From: KBS-83 sp051025295
Lineage (GTDB): Bacteria; Acidobacteriota; Terriglobia; Terriglobales; Acidobacteriaceae
DNA: 64,000 nucleotides
Reading direction: 5' to 3' (one strand)
Assembly (NCBI GenBank): GCA_051025295.1
Contig: JBMGJV010000012.1
Shown here piece after piece: positions 8,775 to 17,074 of the stretch (the first letter of the stretch is position 1; each line of letters begins with the position of its first letter). A program made the translations under genes and the position numbers. Under the pieces are notes generated by a model. It was not told the origin of the DNA, did no database searches, and saw only the letters and a program-made list of their open reading frames with translations.

Positions 8775-8786
8775 CTTGACGTCAAG
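8775..8786. promoter_or_regulatory. Perfect palindrome CTTGACGTCAAG, candidate operator
   Basis: A second perfect copy of the 12-bp palindrome, 22 bases before the GTG start at 8809 and just after an AT-rich stretch (GATATAGCTTAGAGATAT) that could hold the -10 element. That position suits a repressor blocking initiation. Confidence 0.5.
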
Positions 8787-8808
8787 ACTAACTTGCAAAG
8801 GAGAGCTA

Positions 8809-9297
8809 GTGGCTGACCAGAGCGTGCTGACTACCGAACACCGATTCACCATATTCGAACAACTGAACCAGCATCAGCGTCGTATCGACACCCCTTGGGG
8901 ACGTGAGTCCGTCGACAAATACCTGGACCTTTACTGGCCGGAGGGAAGCTTCGTTGTCAACGATCTGCGTCATTCGGTCTTTACAGGAGCCGAAGGCTTG
9001 AAGCAGATGTTTGACTATGCTCATAGTGTCTTTCCGCTGGACAAGTGGTTTCATACTATGGGGTGTTTCGAAATCGAGGGGAATGGAACGTTTGCAACGG
9101 CACAGTGGCGCTGGTGCGTGAACTGGAAGGCTGAGGGCCAAGGAGTAGTTTCGACTGGCACCTACCGGGACAAGTTCGAAAGGCGAAATGGCATATGGAA
9201 ATGCCTGGAACGTGTATCGGACATAGATCCAAACTGGCCGGCAGCCCTGTTCCAGCCCTGGATAGATCGCGGCCACGAGACATTCCGCGCTTCCTGA
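8809..9297 (+). CDS. SnoaL/NTF2-like domain protein
   Basis: The start is taken as the GTG at 8809 because AAAGGAGAG lies just upstream; the alternative TTG at 8776 sits within the operator palindrome. The 162-residue protein has the alpha+beta cone fold pattern of SnoaL-like proteins: an N-terminal helix, DKYLDLYWPEGSFVVND, a central HTMGCFEIEG strand and the closing YRDKFERRNGIWKCLERVS strands. Such proteins are small-molecule isomerases, hydrolases or binding proteins; the substrate cannot be read from sequence. It shares its upstream palindrome with the DJ-1/PfpI gene. Confidence 0.75.
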   Translation: MADQSVLTTEHRFTIFEQLNQHQRRIDTPWGRESVDKYLDLYWPEGSFVVNDLRHSVFTGAEGLKQMFDYAHSVFPLDKWFHTMGCFEIEGNGTFATAQWRWCVNWKAEGQGVVSTGTYRDKFERRNGIWKCLERVSDIDPNWPAALFQPWIDRGHETFRAS

Positions 9298-9316
9298 TGC
9301 TCATGCGAGCAACGCA

Positions 9317-9394
9317 ATAGCCACATCGGCTATCTAGGAGAAACGATCGCCGCTGCTCTATGAATGTGTATCGGCGGCGGTCGTTCTTCTTTTC
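9317..9394 (+). terminator. Two hairpins, probable terminator after the SnoaL-like gene
   Basis: ATAGCC (9317-9322) pairs with GGCTAT (9328-9333). Next, ACGATCGCCGC (9343-9353) pairs with GCGGCGGTCGT (9374-9384) with one G-T pair, followed by the T-rich TCTTCTTTTCT. The convergent SDR gene ends at 9412, so it may act on both strands. Confidence 0.4.
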
Positions 9395-9411
9395 TCAACA
9401 AGCCTGCACGA

Positions 9412-10141
9412 TCAGGGTTGAACAACGGAACGGAGGACGACCTCGCCCACGTTGACGTCGTTTGGCTGTTCCAGTACATAGGCGACGGCATGCGCTACTG
9501 CTTCAGGGCGCATAGCGAAGTTTTCGGCTGCTCTCTTCAACTGCTCTTTCGTCTCCAGGCTCCTCACGTGGTCACTGAAAGCCGTATCGGTAAACCTGGT
9601 GAGATCACGCTTACTCGTATCTTTCCCGCCAGTTCTTGTCTTAGGCCGTCAGATATCGCCAGAACAGCTGCTTTGGTAGCCGAATAAACGACTTGATTGG
9701 GAACTGTCTTCCGGGCTGCTGTAGAACCAGTGTGAATAAAATATCCAAACCCTTGCTGGCGAAATACAGGGAGAGCAGCAGCAATCCCGAACAATACGCC
9801 CTTAAGATTTATGTCAATCATGCGCTCCCAATCATCCACGGCAAGGTCATCCAAGGGTCCGATTGGCATTGCACCAGCATTGCTGAAGAGCGCATTGAGG
9901 CGACCGAAGGTTTCCTGCGCTAGCGCCACCAGAGCCTCCAGGTCTGCTCTCTTGCTTGCGTCCGTGACTCGATAACGTGCATGACCGCCCTTGGCGACGA
10001 TGTCTTCAACTACCTTCACCAGTTGTTCTTCGTGTCTCGCCCCGAGTACTAGCTTTGCTCCCATTTGAGCGAGATAAAGGGCTGTCGCCTGGCCGATCCC
10101 GCTGTCGCGCCCGTAATCGCTACCATCTTGCCGTTTAGCAT
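9412..10141 (-). pseudogene. SDR-family oxidoreductase interrupted by two single-base losses
   Basis: An ATG at 10141 begins MLNGKMVAITGAT, a textbook SDR N-terminus. Near 10104 a base is missing within the expected ATSGIG motif; after the shift the frame continues GIGQATALYLAQMGAKLV, then FSNAGAMP and the catalytic YSATK. Near 9590 (expected ISPGLT) a second base is missing, after which the frame gives TDTAFSDHVRSLETKEQL and ends SVVQP at 9412. The span is 730 bases; restoring two bases gives 732, i.e. 243 residues, the normal SDR length. Such classical SDRs use NAD(P)H on alcohols or ketones. Conservation across both breaks suggests either very recent inactivation or sequence errors. Confidence 0.75.
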
Positions 10142-10441
10142 TGATCCCCCGGTTTACTAGATGCACCGGACCTCGCTAAGCGTCAGCTTTCTGTGCTCAC
10201 GCACGCATCAGTTTGTCCATGACTCACAACGCTGCGTTCATCCGTAAGAAACAAACCCTTCAGCCAGACGCGAGTCATGTGACAGTCGCTGAAGATACTC
10301 CGGAAGAGACGACGTGCAGCAGATCACTACCGGAGCGTTTCGGTGTAGATGGGATTGCAGGTATTGGCGATGATGGGATGGTGCTCGGGAGAGGTCCTTC
10401 GATCTCTCCCGGGCCGTTCCTCTTGGTGTTTGCCCAAGTCA
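10142..10441. other. Intergenic region between SDR and GH81 genes
   Basis: Three hundred bases without a supported gene. It holds the 5' flank of the SDR gene (a GGGGG run just before its ATG) and, at the other end, a hairpin behind the GH81 gene. No CTTGACGTCAAG copy was found here. Confidence 0.5.
10386..10411 (-). terminator. Hairpin downstream of GH81 gene
   Basis: CGGGAGAG (10386-10393) pairs with CTCTCCCG (10404-10411) across ten bases, 30 bases beyond the GH81 stop. There is no U-tract on the minus strand, so it may only stabilise the 3' end. Confidence 0.3.
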
Positions 10442-13400
10442 CTAAAAGATCGCGATAGCGTCGATCTTCGGCTGGTCCGCAGAACCGACCGTGAACTGGA
10501 TGTTGATGGTGTTCTTGCCATCCGGAGTTGCGGAGAAGTTCTGTTCGATCGCCTTATTAGTGGCGCCGGCGTTTGCGAGGATGTCGAAGTCGGTGAGCTT
10601 CTGGACTCCATTGATCAGCACGTTGAATTTGCGTTGTCCGGCAGAATTCCAATAGGTTTCCGCAAAATGTAGCTGGACAGTGTAGGTACGTCCAGCCGTC
10701 AGTCCGCCGACCGTGTAGGTCATGGCTCCATACCGTTCCGTCTGGTAGACGGCCTGTGGTGGCACTGGGGAAGGGATCAGCGAAGTGTCAATGGTGGCGG
10801 AGACAGGCGTCGCGACTGTGCCGCCGGTGAAGTCCACATCGGCGATCCATGTGCCGGCAGCATTGCCCCCAGTGTTGATATAGATGGGCGCACCGCTGGC
10901 TCCTCCCGCAGACTGTGTCGTAGCAGCGGCTTGGTTGGACGAAGCGGACTCTCCCGCAGAGTTGGCTGCGCGCACGATGAAGTAGTATGTCGTGGAGCCG
11001 GCCAGCCCGGTGACTGCGACATTTGTGACGGTGACATTGGTTGCCAGACGGTTGGATGAGGACGGGGTGAAGCCGCCGGTCGTGGAGTAGTAGATGTTGT
11101 ATGTCACTCCGGATGTGCTGCTGGCGCTCCAGCTCAGGTTGATTTGGCTGGTGGACGAAGCAGTGGCCGTCAGACTGGTGGGCGCGGCCGGTGCGGCAGG
11201 CGGAGGAGTGATGGTGCTGGTGCCACCACTCAGGCTGACGCTGCCGAACTCACTGCTGATGCTGCCCGCGGGTACTGCCAGTGTGTAGCCATCACTGAAT
11301 GCAACAGAGATAGAGCTGGTGCCAGGGTTGTAGGCGCTGTGGGTCACTGCGCCAGTGGTGGGGTTTCTGAAGACGGAGTAGAGCGGCGTATTGGCTGTGA
11401 CGTTATAGTTGACCTGACCCAGGCTGAGCAGCTCGTTGAGCCAGTAGTATTCATGCGCGCGCGTCTCGCCGTCGAAGGTATAGGTGGTATTGTTCCACTG
11501 GTTCAATGCGTCCAATGGATTCACGAAAGCTTCAAACTCCTCCATCAGATCTGGCCAGTCCGGGCCGACACTGTTCCCATTGGCGGCGTACAACTCGTTG
11601 TAATTGCGCTGCACGTATGCGGGATCGCGGCCCAGGTACATAGAGCCGCCGGTGAAGGGAAGGAATTCAATGCCGTGTTCGAAGTCTGGCTGCGCGCCGA
11701 AGAAGGTGCCGGTGTCGCCTTTACCGTCGAAGACATTCGCAATCGTGGTGTGGTTGAAGCCGGCAGGAAAGCTAGGCACCGGGCCGTCATTGAACCAGTA
11801 ATCCTGCACCGAGTTTGTTTCTAGCGTGTAGAGCCAAATCCCGGTGTCTCTCACCTGCGTATTGCCAGTGGCGGCACCGTAAAGGATGAGGCCGACCCAT
11901 GCGTTGACCGCTTCCGAGCTTGACTCCTCGTTTACGCCATCGCCAAAAGGTGCCTGCCCGGACGCCCACGCGTGGCCGCCATACACATCGAAGTAGCGCA
12001 GGTAAGGGTATTGACTGCTGCTGCGATCGGTATTCGCGATGTCCTGCCGCAACTGTTCCACCATGCCACCCCAGTTGTTGCTGGCAATCCAGTTGGGGTC
12101 TGTCAAGCCAGTGAGAGCAGCTGCATGGATCCAGTATCCGTAATGAAAGTGATGGTCATTCAGAGCGTCATTGGAGCCGTAGCTGGCAGGGTAGCCAATC
12201 AGCGTGCCCCAATTACTGTCGTAGTAGAAGAGGTCAGAGCTCTTGCCAGCAGGTGCCTGAAACCACGACTGCATCTTGGCTTCAAGCGTACTGCGGAAGT
12301 TGTTCAGGGCGTTGGTATCGCCGGCTGTCACTGCAAGCGGCAACAACTGACCGATGCGGCCAAACTGTTTGCCCAATCCATAGGTGTCGTCGGCGCCGAA
12401 GTGGTTCGACTCGCTGGCCACGCTGTCCAGCAGACCCGTTAGTGTGGCTTTGTTGAACCCGGTGGTGGGCGGCAGGAAAGGCAGCACGCCGTGGTAGGTG
12501 TCCGTTGTCGTGAAGCTTGTGGAGTTGTGCACCTTGAGCGTGCCGCGCGGGCTGGCGTAGGTGTAGGCCGTGTTGGCGCCGCCGCTCAGAGACGAATATT
12601 GGTGCGGGTAGAGCGCCATCAGGAAGCCGGTTTGGGTGCCTTCCATTGCCTGCGTGGAGACAACATAGTTTGTAGTCACGGCGCTGTTGGCGGGGTTATA
12701 GCTGAAGCTCACCTGTGTGTTGGTGGGAAAGGAGAATGCATAGCTGGCAAAGGTGCTGAGCGCCGCCTGGCTGGGCAGCAGTGCGAGCGAGAAGTAGTTG
12801 TGTCCGCCGGGCAGGTTGCAGGTGAGTGTGGCGCTGCCGATACCAGACCACGTGCCACCGGTGGGGCAGAACAGGCCGTAGTTGTTGCCCCCGATGCTGA
12901 CGCCGAGCGTGGCGCCGTTCTGGCTGAAGACGGTTGGCTGTCCGGAGAAGGTGACGACCGGTGCAGAACCGTTGGTGCGGATATAGACGAAGGGGAAGCC
13001 GCGACCCGTGGTCGCCGTCATCGCAGGGCCCCACGAGAAGTCGACGGACCAGTCATGGGCGGCGCTGACGTTCACCGCTGAGGCATTCAAGCCGGTGACG
13101 CCAACCGTCAGGTCGTTTTGGAACGGCTGGTAAAAGTAGTTGCCGCCATTGATGACGCCGTTGTAGTAGCCCAGCTTCAATCCATTCGCGTTGCTCTGCA
13201 TCGCAAGTGGCTGCGGGATCATGTACACAGGGCCGCCGTTTGACAGAGTACCAAGCGGGTTCCAGTACTTTGAAGTCCAGAACTTGTGCGTGGGCACGGG
13301 CCCAGTGGTGGTCTTGTAGACAGTGGATTGCGGTGCTGTCTGGCCGGAAGGCAGAGCCGTCGTGTAAGAACCCGCTCCTACGGGGACAGTCTGTGCGAGC

Positions 13401-13480
13401 GAAGGCGCGACGGCACATAGCAGGAACAACGCCAGGTACGCGACGAAGCTGGAGGGCCGGAGACGAATCGGGAGAGACAT
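10442..13480 (-). CDS. Secreted GH81 endo-1,3-beta-glucanase with FN3 and malectin domains
   Basis: The 1012-residue protein has a signal peptide (1-29, ending SLAQ). A GH81 catalytic region runs to about 740: NDHHFHYGYW (441-450, acid Asp442) and DGVNEESSSEA (514-524, Glu519 and Glu523) fit the family's catalytic Asp and Glu pair. After a proline/alanine linker comes an FN3 domain (about 765-860). A malectin/CBM57-like domain follows (about 875-1012; TYTVQLHFAETYW, KFNVLINGV). It should cut beta-1,3-glucan (fungal or plant callose-like) outside the cell, with the malectin domain binding glucan. AAGGAG lies 11 bases before the ATG. It is not in an operon; the neighbour upstream is 320 bases away. 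Confidence 0.92.
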   Translation of the reverse strand: MSLPIRLRPSSFVAYLALFLLCAVAPSLAQTVPVGAGSYTTALPSGQTAPQSTVYKTTTGPVPTHKFWTSKYWNPLGTLSNGGPVYMIPQPLAMQSNANGLKLGYYNGVINGGNYFYQPFQNDLTVGVTGLNASAVNVSAAHDWSVDFSWGPAMTATTGRGFPFVYIRTNGSAPVVTFSGQPTVFSQNGATLGVSIGGNNYGLFCPTGGTWSGIGSATLTCNLPGGHNYFSLALLPSQAALSTFASYAFSFPTNTQVSFSYNPANSAVTTNYVVSTQAMEGTQTGFLMALYPHQYSSLSGGANTAYTYASPRGTLKVHNSTSFTTTDTYHGVLPFLPPTTGFNKATLTGLLDSVASESNHFGADDTYGLGKQFGRIGQLLPLAVTAGDTNALNNFRSTLEAKMQSWFQAPAGKSSDLFYYDSNWGTLIGYPASYGSNDALNDHHFHYGYWIHAAALTGLTDPNWIASNNWGGMVEQLRQDIANTDRSSSQYPYLRYFDVYGGHAWASGQAPFGDGVNEESSSEAVNAWVGLILYGAATGNTQVRDTGIWLYTLETNSVQDYWFNDGPVPSFPAGFNHTTIANVFDGKGDTGTFFGAQPDFEHGIEFLPFTGGSMYLGRDPAYVQRNYNELYAANGNSVGPDWPDLMEEFEAFVNPLDALNQWNNTTYTFDGETRAHEYYWLNELLSLGQVNYNVTANTPLYSVFRNPTTGAVTHSAYNPGTSSISVAFSDGYTLAVPAGSISSEFGSVSLSGGTSTITPPPAAPAAPTSLTATASSTSQINLSWSASSTSGVTYNIYYSTTGGFTPSSSNRLATNVTVTNVAVTGLAGSTTYYFIVRAANSAGESASSNQAAATTQSAGGASGAPIYINTGGNAAGTWIADVDFTGGTVATPVSATIDTSLIPSPVPPQAVYQTERYGAMTYTVGGLTAGRTYTVQLHFAETYWNSAGQRKFNVLINGVQKLTDFDILANAGATNKAIEQNFSATPDGKNTINIQFTVGSADQPKIDAIAIF

Positions 13481-13802
13481 GGGGGAGGGGGCTCCTTCGG
13501 ATGCTCACTTCCTTGCTGTGCCTGTCGAAACGCAGCGGCAAGGTGGCTGCGAGCTTACAGAAGGCTGCACGTGGCTTGTCAAGTGTTCTCGTAACAGTTT
13601 CATATATATGTGTGTATCCGCTGAAGCGTGCTGGATGATTGCACTGAACCGTGGGCAGACGATTGTCCCAGCCACCCATCGAGCACATGGAGAAGCAGCC
13701 GAGGAAGCCGTCACCTCGCCAGCCGCTCACCTCGCCGATGTGGCTGACCGACCAGAGCCGGACGAGCGCTGACCGGAACAGACACATGCGTAGGAACGAG
13801 AG
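13481..13802. other. Intergenic region carrying the GH81 promoter
   Basis: About 320 bases between the GH81 start and the end of the next minus-strand gene, with no supported gene. It contains a likely promoter (separate entry) and an alternating AT/GT tract (CATATATATGTGTGTAT, near 13600-13620). Confidence 0.5.
13554..13582 (-). promoter_or_regulatory. Candidate sigma-70 promoter for GH81 gene
   Basis: On the minus strand TTGACA (13582-13577) and TGTAAG (13559-13554) are separated by 17 bases, giving a leader of about 65 bases to the ATG at 13480. The -35 is perfect and the -10 matches at four of six positions. Confidence 0.4.
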
Positions 13803-14675
13803 CTAGCTGGCGAAGGCACGCTGCATTGAAAGCCGGGCGTTCCGAAGCGTGTCGATTGGATTGCTGGTGGGGTAAAACTCCATGGCGATCCAGCGGTGGT
13901 ATTTCAGTCGGGCCAAGGTGCGGTAGACGTTGGAGTAGTCGATCTCGCCGGTGCCTGGCTCGTGGCGGCCTGGCACGTCTGCGACGTGGATAAGACCAAT
14001 CCAGTCGATGTTGTTCTCGATCTTCTCAATCAAATCCCCGAACGCGCGTTGCTCGTGGTAGAGATCGTACAGGACCTTGAGATTTGGGCGATTCACTGCG
14101 CGCGCAATTGCAAAGGCGTCCGTCACGGTCTGCAAATAAATCGTAGGGTTCTCCAGTGGATCGATCGGTTCGATGACAATCTCGATGTGCGCCTCAGTGG
14201 CGAGGGTGGCAGCACGCGTGAGATTTGTGATCGCCGTCTGCTGTTGAGACCCCATGCTGAGTCCTCCTACTCGAGGTCCGGAGAGAAGAATGACTTGGGG
14301 ACAGCCGAGCGCCTCTGCGGACTGCAAATGTGCCTTGAATTGAGCAAGGAACGCGTCAGTATCAGCGGGAACCGCAAAGCCTGCCTGAACGCCGCTCATT
14401 GCATCCACAACAAGTCCTAGGGATCTGAGGCGAGTGACAAACTGGCGATGCTCAGTGGGCGACCAATGGTGAAATTCGCCAACAAGCTCGACCCCCTGGT
14501 AGCCTGCGGCAGCCACTATCTCTACCGCGTGCTCGAACGGCGCTATCTTCGTCAGCGTCCAAAGCATGCATGATGTGCGCACTCGGGGCGCAGGGGTGGT
14601 GCCGTGCGCGAAGCGAAGCGCCGTGGATGTGAGGACTCCCTGCGAAAGCAAACGACCGAACTGGCGACGATCCAT
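13803..14675 (-). CDS. Tat-exported sugar phosphate isomerase/epimerase-like (xylose isomerase-like TIM barrel) protein
   Basis: I start it at the ATG at 14675, which has AGAGGAG upstream and places MDRRQFGRLLSQGV at the N-terminus, a twin-arginine type signal; a longer frame to 14780 would bury it. The 290 residues form an AP-endonuclease-2/xylose-isomerase-like barrel: GYQGVELVGEF, a metal-type EIVIEPIDPLENP strand, LYDLYHEQ and LIHVADVPGRHEPGTGEIDY. These match hydroxypyruvate-isomerase-like proteins. The Tat signal implies folding before export to the periplasm; the substrate is unknown. The KdpD-like gene lies about 100 bases upstream on the same strand. Confidence 0.82.
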   Translation of the reverse strand: MDRRQFGRLLSQGVLTSTALRFAHGTTPAPRVRTSCMLWTLTKIAPFEHAVEIVAAAGYQGVELVGEFHHWSPTEHRQFVTRLRSLGLVVDAMSGVQAGFAVPADTDAFLAQFKAHLQSAEALGCPQVILLSGPRVGGLSMGSQQQTAITNLTRAATLATEAHIEIVIEPIDPLENPTIYLQTVTDAFAIARAVNRPNLKVLYDLYHEQRAFGDLIEKIENNIDWIGLIHVADVPGRHEPGTGEIDYSNVYRTLARLKYHRWIAMEFYPTSNPIDTLRNARLSMQRAFAS

Positions 14676-14776
14676 TGATGCACCACTCCTCTGCGGCTCA
14701 GGCTCATCGGCCCACACGCGAGCATACGAGTTGCACGGCTGGAAGTGTATGCGAAGTCTCATCGCGTGGCGCATCT

Positions 14777-16210
14777 TCACATGGTGGGAAGCAGAATGGT
14801 GAAAACGGAGCCGCTCCCGGGTGTGCTGCTGACCTCGAGGTGTCCTTGATGGGCTTCGACAATTGCGCGACTGATGGCCAAGCCCATGCCTGTCCCGCCA
14901 GCGACGGAGTGACCGGCTCTGCCACGGTAGAAGCGTTCGAAGATCAGCGGCTGTTCCGAAGGATCGATTCCGTGGCCCTGGTCTGTCACGCTGATGGTTA
15001 CCTCATCGCGCGTGCGACCAGCAGAAATGGTGATGGGCGTGCCCGGTTCGGAATACTTAGCCGCGTTCTCCAGCAAGTTGCAAAGAACCTTCGCCAGTAG
15101 ATGCGGATCGACTCTCACTGCGATGGACGGGATGATGTCCTTTCTGACAGTGTGTTGTTCCTCCACCCAGGCGCATGCATCGAGCGCCCGTTCGATCAGA
15201 TCACTGACCGGCGACGGAGCGATACGGAGCCGTACGCTGGCTGCATCGAGTCGTGCCATCTCGACCGCCTCCGCAACCAGGCGGTTCATTCGGTCGCACT
15301 CCTCATCGATGATGGAGAGCAACTCATGGCCATGCTGCACTGGCAGCCCGGACTGCAACAGTGCAGTGGCGGCCCCTTTGATCGATGTGAGTGGGGTTAG
15401 CAACTCGTGGGTGACGGAGTCGATCATCAGGGCTCGTAGACGCTCATTCTCTTTCGCCGCTTCTCCGCGAGCTAGCGTATCGAGTGCCTGGACGCGATCG
15501 ATCGAGATACCCACCAATCCGCCGATAGCATCGGCGGTGGCCATGGAGAGGCCGACATCTCGCAGAAGTAAAAGCCCGGTCGCCCGCACCCCGGAGCGGA
15601 CCGGGATCCGGAGAGTCGAGCCCTCAGTGTGGGCCCTGGGCAGGGATTCGACCAGGTTGCGAAGCTGCAATAGCTCGAGCCTCGAGAGATCGAAATCGCC
15701 GGCCGGATGCAGGCCGTCGCCCTCCGCGAGAAATAAAACGGCACCACGCGCACCCGCGACGTTGGCGACTGCTGCCGGGATGAAGGTGAGCAGGGAAGCG
15801 ACGCCATCGGTCTGCATCAGTTCGCTGCTGAGACAGAAGAGAATCTCCAACTCGCGGCGCTGCGCTTCGGCATCCGCAGCCTGCTCGCGTGCACGCTCTG
15901 ACAGGCGGCTTGCGATCACGGCTGTTGCGAGGAAAGCGAACAGGGCAAGCCAGTTCTGGGGATCGCTGATGGTAAAGGTGCCCACTGGGGGCAGGAAAAA
16001 GAAGTTATAAAAAGCTGTGGCTGCGATCGCGATCGCAACGGCATAGCGCAGTCCCCATTCGGCTGCAAGCACCAGGATAAAGAGCAACAGTGTCAGTGCG
16101 ACTGTCGTCGGGTTCACGTGAACCCAACGATGATAGACGAGCACAATCGTGCCTAACCCACCGATTGCTAGGGCCCAGCGTGCCGTCGTCGCTCTGCTGC
16201 CGGAGTGCAT
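14777..16210 (-). CDS. KdpD-like sensor histidine kinase lacking the N-terminal KdpD/Usp domains
   Basis: The 477-residue protein starts directly with the DUF4118 four-helix membrane domain (about 12-105, FYNFFFLPPVGTFTI typical of KdpD). A GAF-like region (about 125-245), HisKA with the H-box DSVTHELLTPLTSIKG and a HATPase (NLLENAAKYS, DQGHGI, FERFYRG, GTGMGLAIS) follow. E. coli KdpD is about 890 residues, with an N-terminal KdpD domain plus Usp that sense K+ and second messengers; both are missing here. The gene is divergent from kdpE with 80 bases between them. It should phosphorylate KdpE to control the kdp operon. Confidence 0.88.
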   Translation of the reverse strand: MHSGSRATTARWALAIGGLGTIVLVYHRWVHVNPTTVALTLLLFILVLAAEWGLRYAVAIAIAATAFYNFFFLPPVGTFTISDPQNWLALFAFLATAVIASRLSERAREQAADAEAQRRELEILFCLSSELMQTDGVASLLTFIPAAVANVAGARGAVLFLAEGDGLHPAGDFDLSRLELLQLRNLVESLPRAHTEGSTLRIPVRSGVRATGLLLLRDVGLSMATADAIGGLVGISIDRVQALDTLARGEAAKENERLRALMIDSVTHELLTPLTSIKGAATALLQSGLPVQHGHELLSIIDEECDRMNRLVAEAVEMARLDAASVRLRIAPSPVSDLIERALDACAWVEEQHTVRKDIIPSIAVRVDPHLLAKVLCNLLENAAKYSEPGTPITISAGRTRDEVTISVTDQGHGIDPSEQPLIFERFYRGRAGHSVAGGTGMGLAISRAIVEAHQGHLEVSSTPGSGSVFTILLPTM

Positions 16211-16227
16211 GGCGCGATTGTACGGCT

Positions 16228-16243
16228 GGTCCGTTGTCGGACC
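16228..16243. promoter_or_regulatory. Hairpin in the kdpD-like/kdpE divergent promoter region
   Basis: GGTCCG (16228-16233), TTGT, CGGACC (16238-16243) is a perfect inverted repeat in the 80-base gap between the divergent kinase and regulator genes. It could be an operator or an RNA hairpin in the kdpE leader. Confidence 0.3.
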
Positions 16244-16290
16244 GGCAGCAGGTGGCGGTGCAGGTAAGATGGGGTGACTGGGAGCTACAT

Positions 16291-16992
16291 GTGAAACGCA
16301 TTCTCGTCGTCGACGACGAACGGCAGATCGTGCGTATGCTGCGGGCTTCGCTTGAAGCTGCAGGCTATGACGTAAGCACGGCTGAGAATGGCGTGAACGC
16401 GTTGTCCGCGATGCGCACGCAAGGTTCTCCGGACCTGATCGTCACGGACCTCGCGATGCCCGAGATGAATGGCCTGGAACTGACCCGCGCAGTACGCCGG
16501 ATCACGCAGGTGCCGATCATTGTGCTGAGTGTGCGCGACAGCGACGCGATGAAGGTGGAAGCGCTCGACGAAGGTGCTGACGATTACCTGACGAAGCCGT
16601 TCAGTGTGCCAGAGCTGCTGGCGAGGATCCGTGCGCAGCTACGCAGGGCAGACTCCAGCGGTCTGAGGGTGTCAGCCCGCATTGAACTGGGTGAGTTCAG
16701 CATCGATGAGGATGCTCACATCGTGGAGGTGCGAGGAGTGGCTGTTCACCTGACGCCGAAGGAGTTTGATCTTCTACTGCTGTTCGCACGCTCACCCGGC
16801 CGCGTGCTCACCCATAAATCGCTGTTGAAAGCAGTGTGGGGCCCCTCTGCGGAGGGTCAGCCTGAGTATCTCCGAGTTTTAATCGCAGCTCTTCGCAAGA
16901 AAATCGAAGTGCCGAACGGCACGAGATATATCCATAGTGAACCGTGGGTCGGCTACCGTTTCGACCCCAGGTCATTGCCCAACGAATTCTGA
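16291..16992 (+). CDS. kdpE: KdpE, OmpR/PhoB-family response regulator
   Basis: The GTG at 16291, preceded by GGGAG, gives 233 residues starting VKRILVVDDE; the frame opens further upstream, but that part overlaps the divergent kinase gene. The receiver has Asp8-Asp9, phospho-acceptor Asp53 (LIVTDLAMPEMNG), Ser80 and Lys102. A winged-helix output domain follows (about 135-230: LTPKEFDLLLLFARSPGRVL, YLRVLIAALRKKIE, VGYRF). This is the family pattern of KdpE. Its position between the KdpD-like kinase and the porin-kdpFABC genes supports the assignment. Tandem repeats just after the gene may be its own target. Confidence 0.9.
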   Translation: MKRILVVDDERQIVRMLRASLEAAGYDVSTAENGVNALSAMRTQGSPDLIVTDLAMPEMNGLELTRAVRRITQVPIIVLSVRDSDAMKVEALDEGADDYLTKPFSVPELLARIRAQLRRADSSGLRVSARIELGEFSIDEDAHIVEVRGVAVHLTPKEFDLLLLFARSPGRVLTHKSLLKAVWGPSAEGQPEYLRVLIAALRKKIEVPNGTRYIHSEPWVGYRFDPRSLPNEF

Positions 16993-17015
16993 TCTACCCC
17001 TCTTTATGAACTCTT

Positions 17016-17042
17016 AACGGCTTCTCTACGGACTTTCAACGA
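17016..17042 (+). promoter_or_regulatory. Three direct repeats at 11-bp spacing, candidate KdpE site
   Basis: AACGG (17016-17020), TACGG (17027-17031) and AACGA (17038-17042) recur at exactly 11-bp pitch, the spacing used by PhoB/OmpR-family regulators. They lie 33 bases before the porin start at 17075 and just after kdpE. The match to KdpE is inferred from position and spacing. Confidence 0.4.
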
Positions 17043-17074
17043 CCACTGCTTGTTGAATCAGTAGCGAGGTCGTA

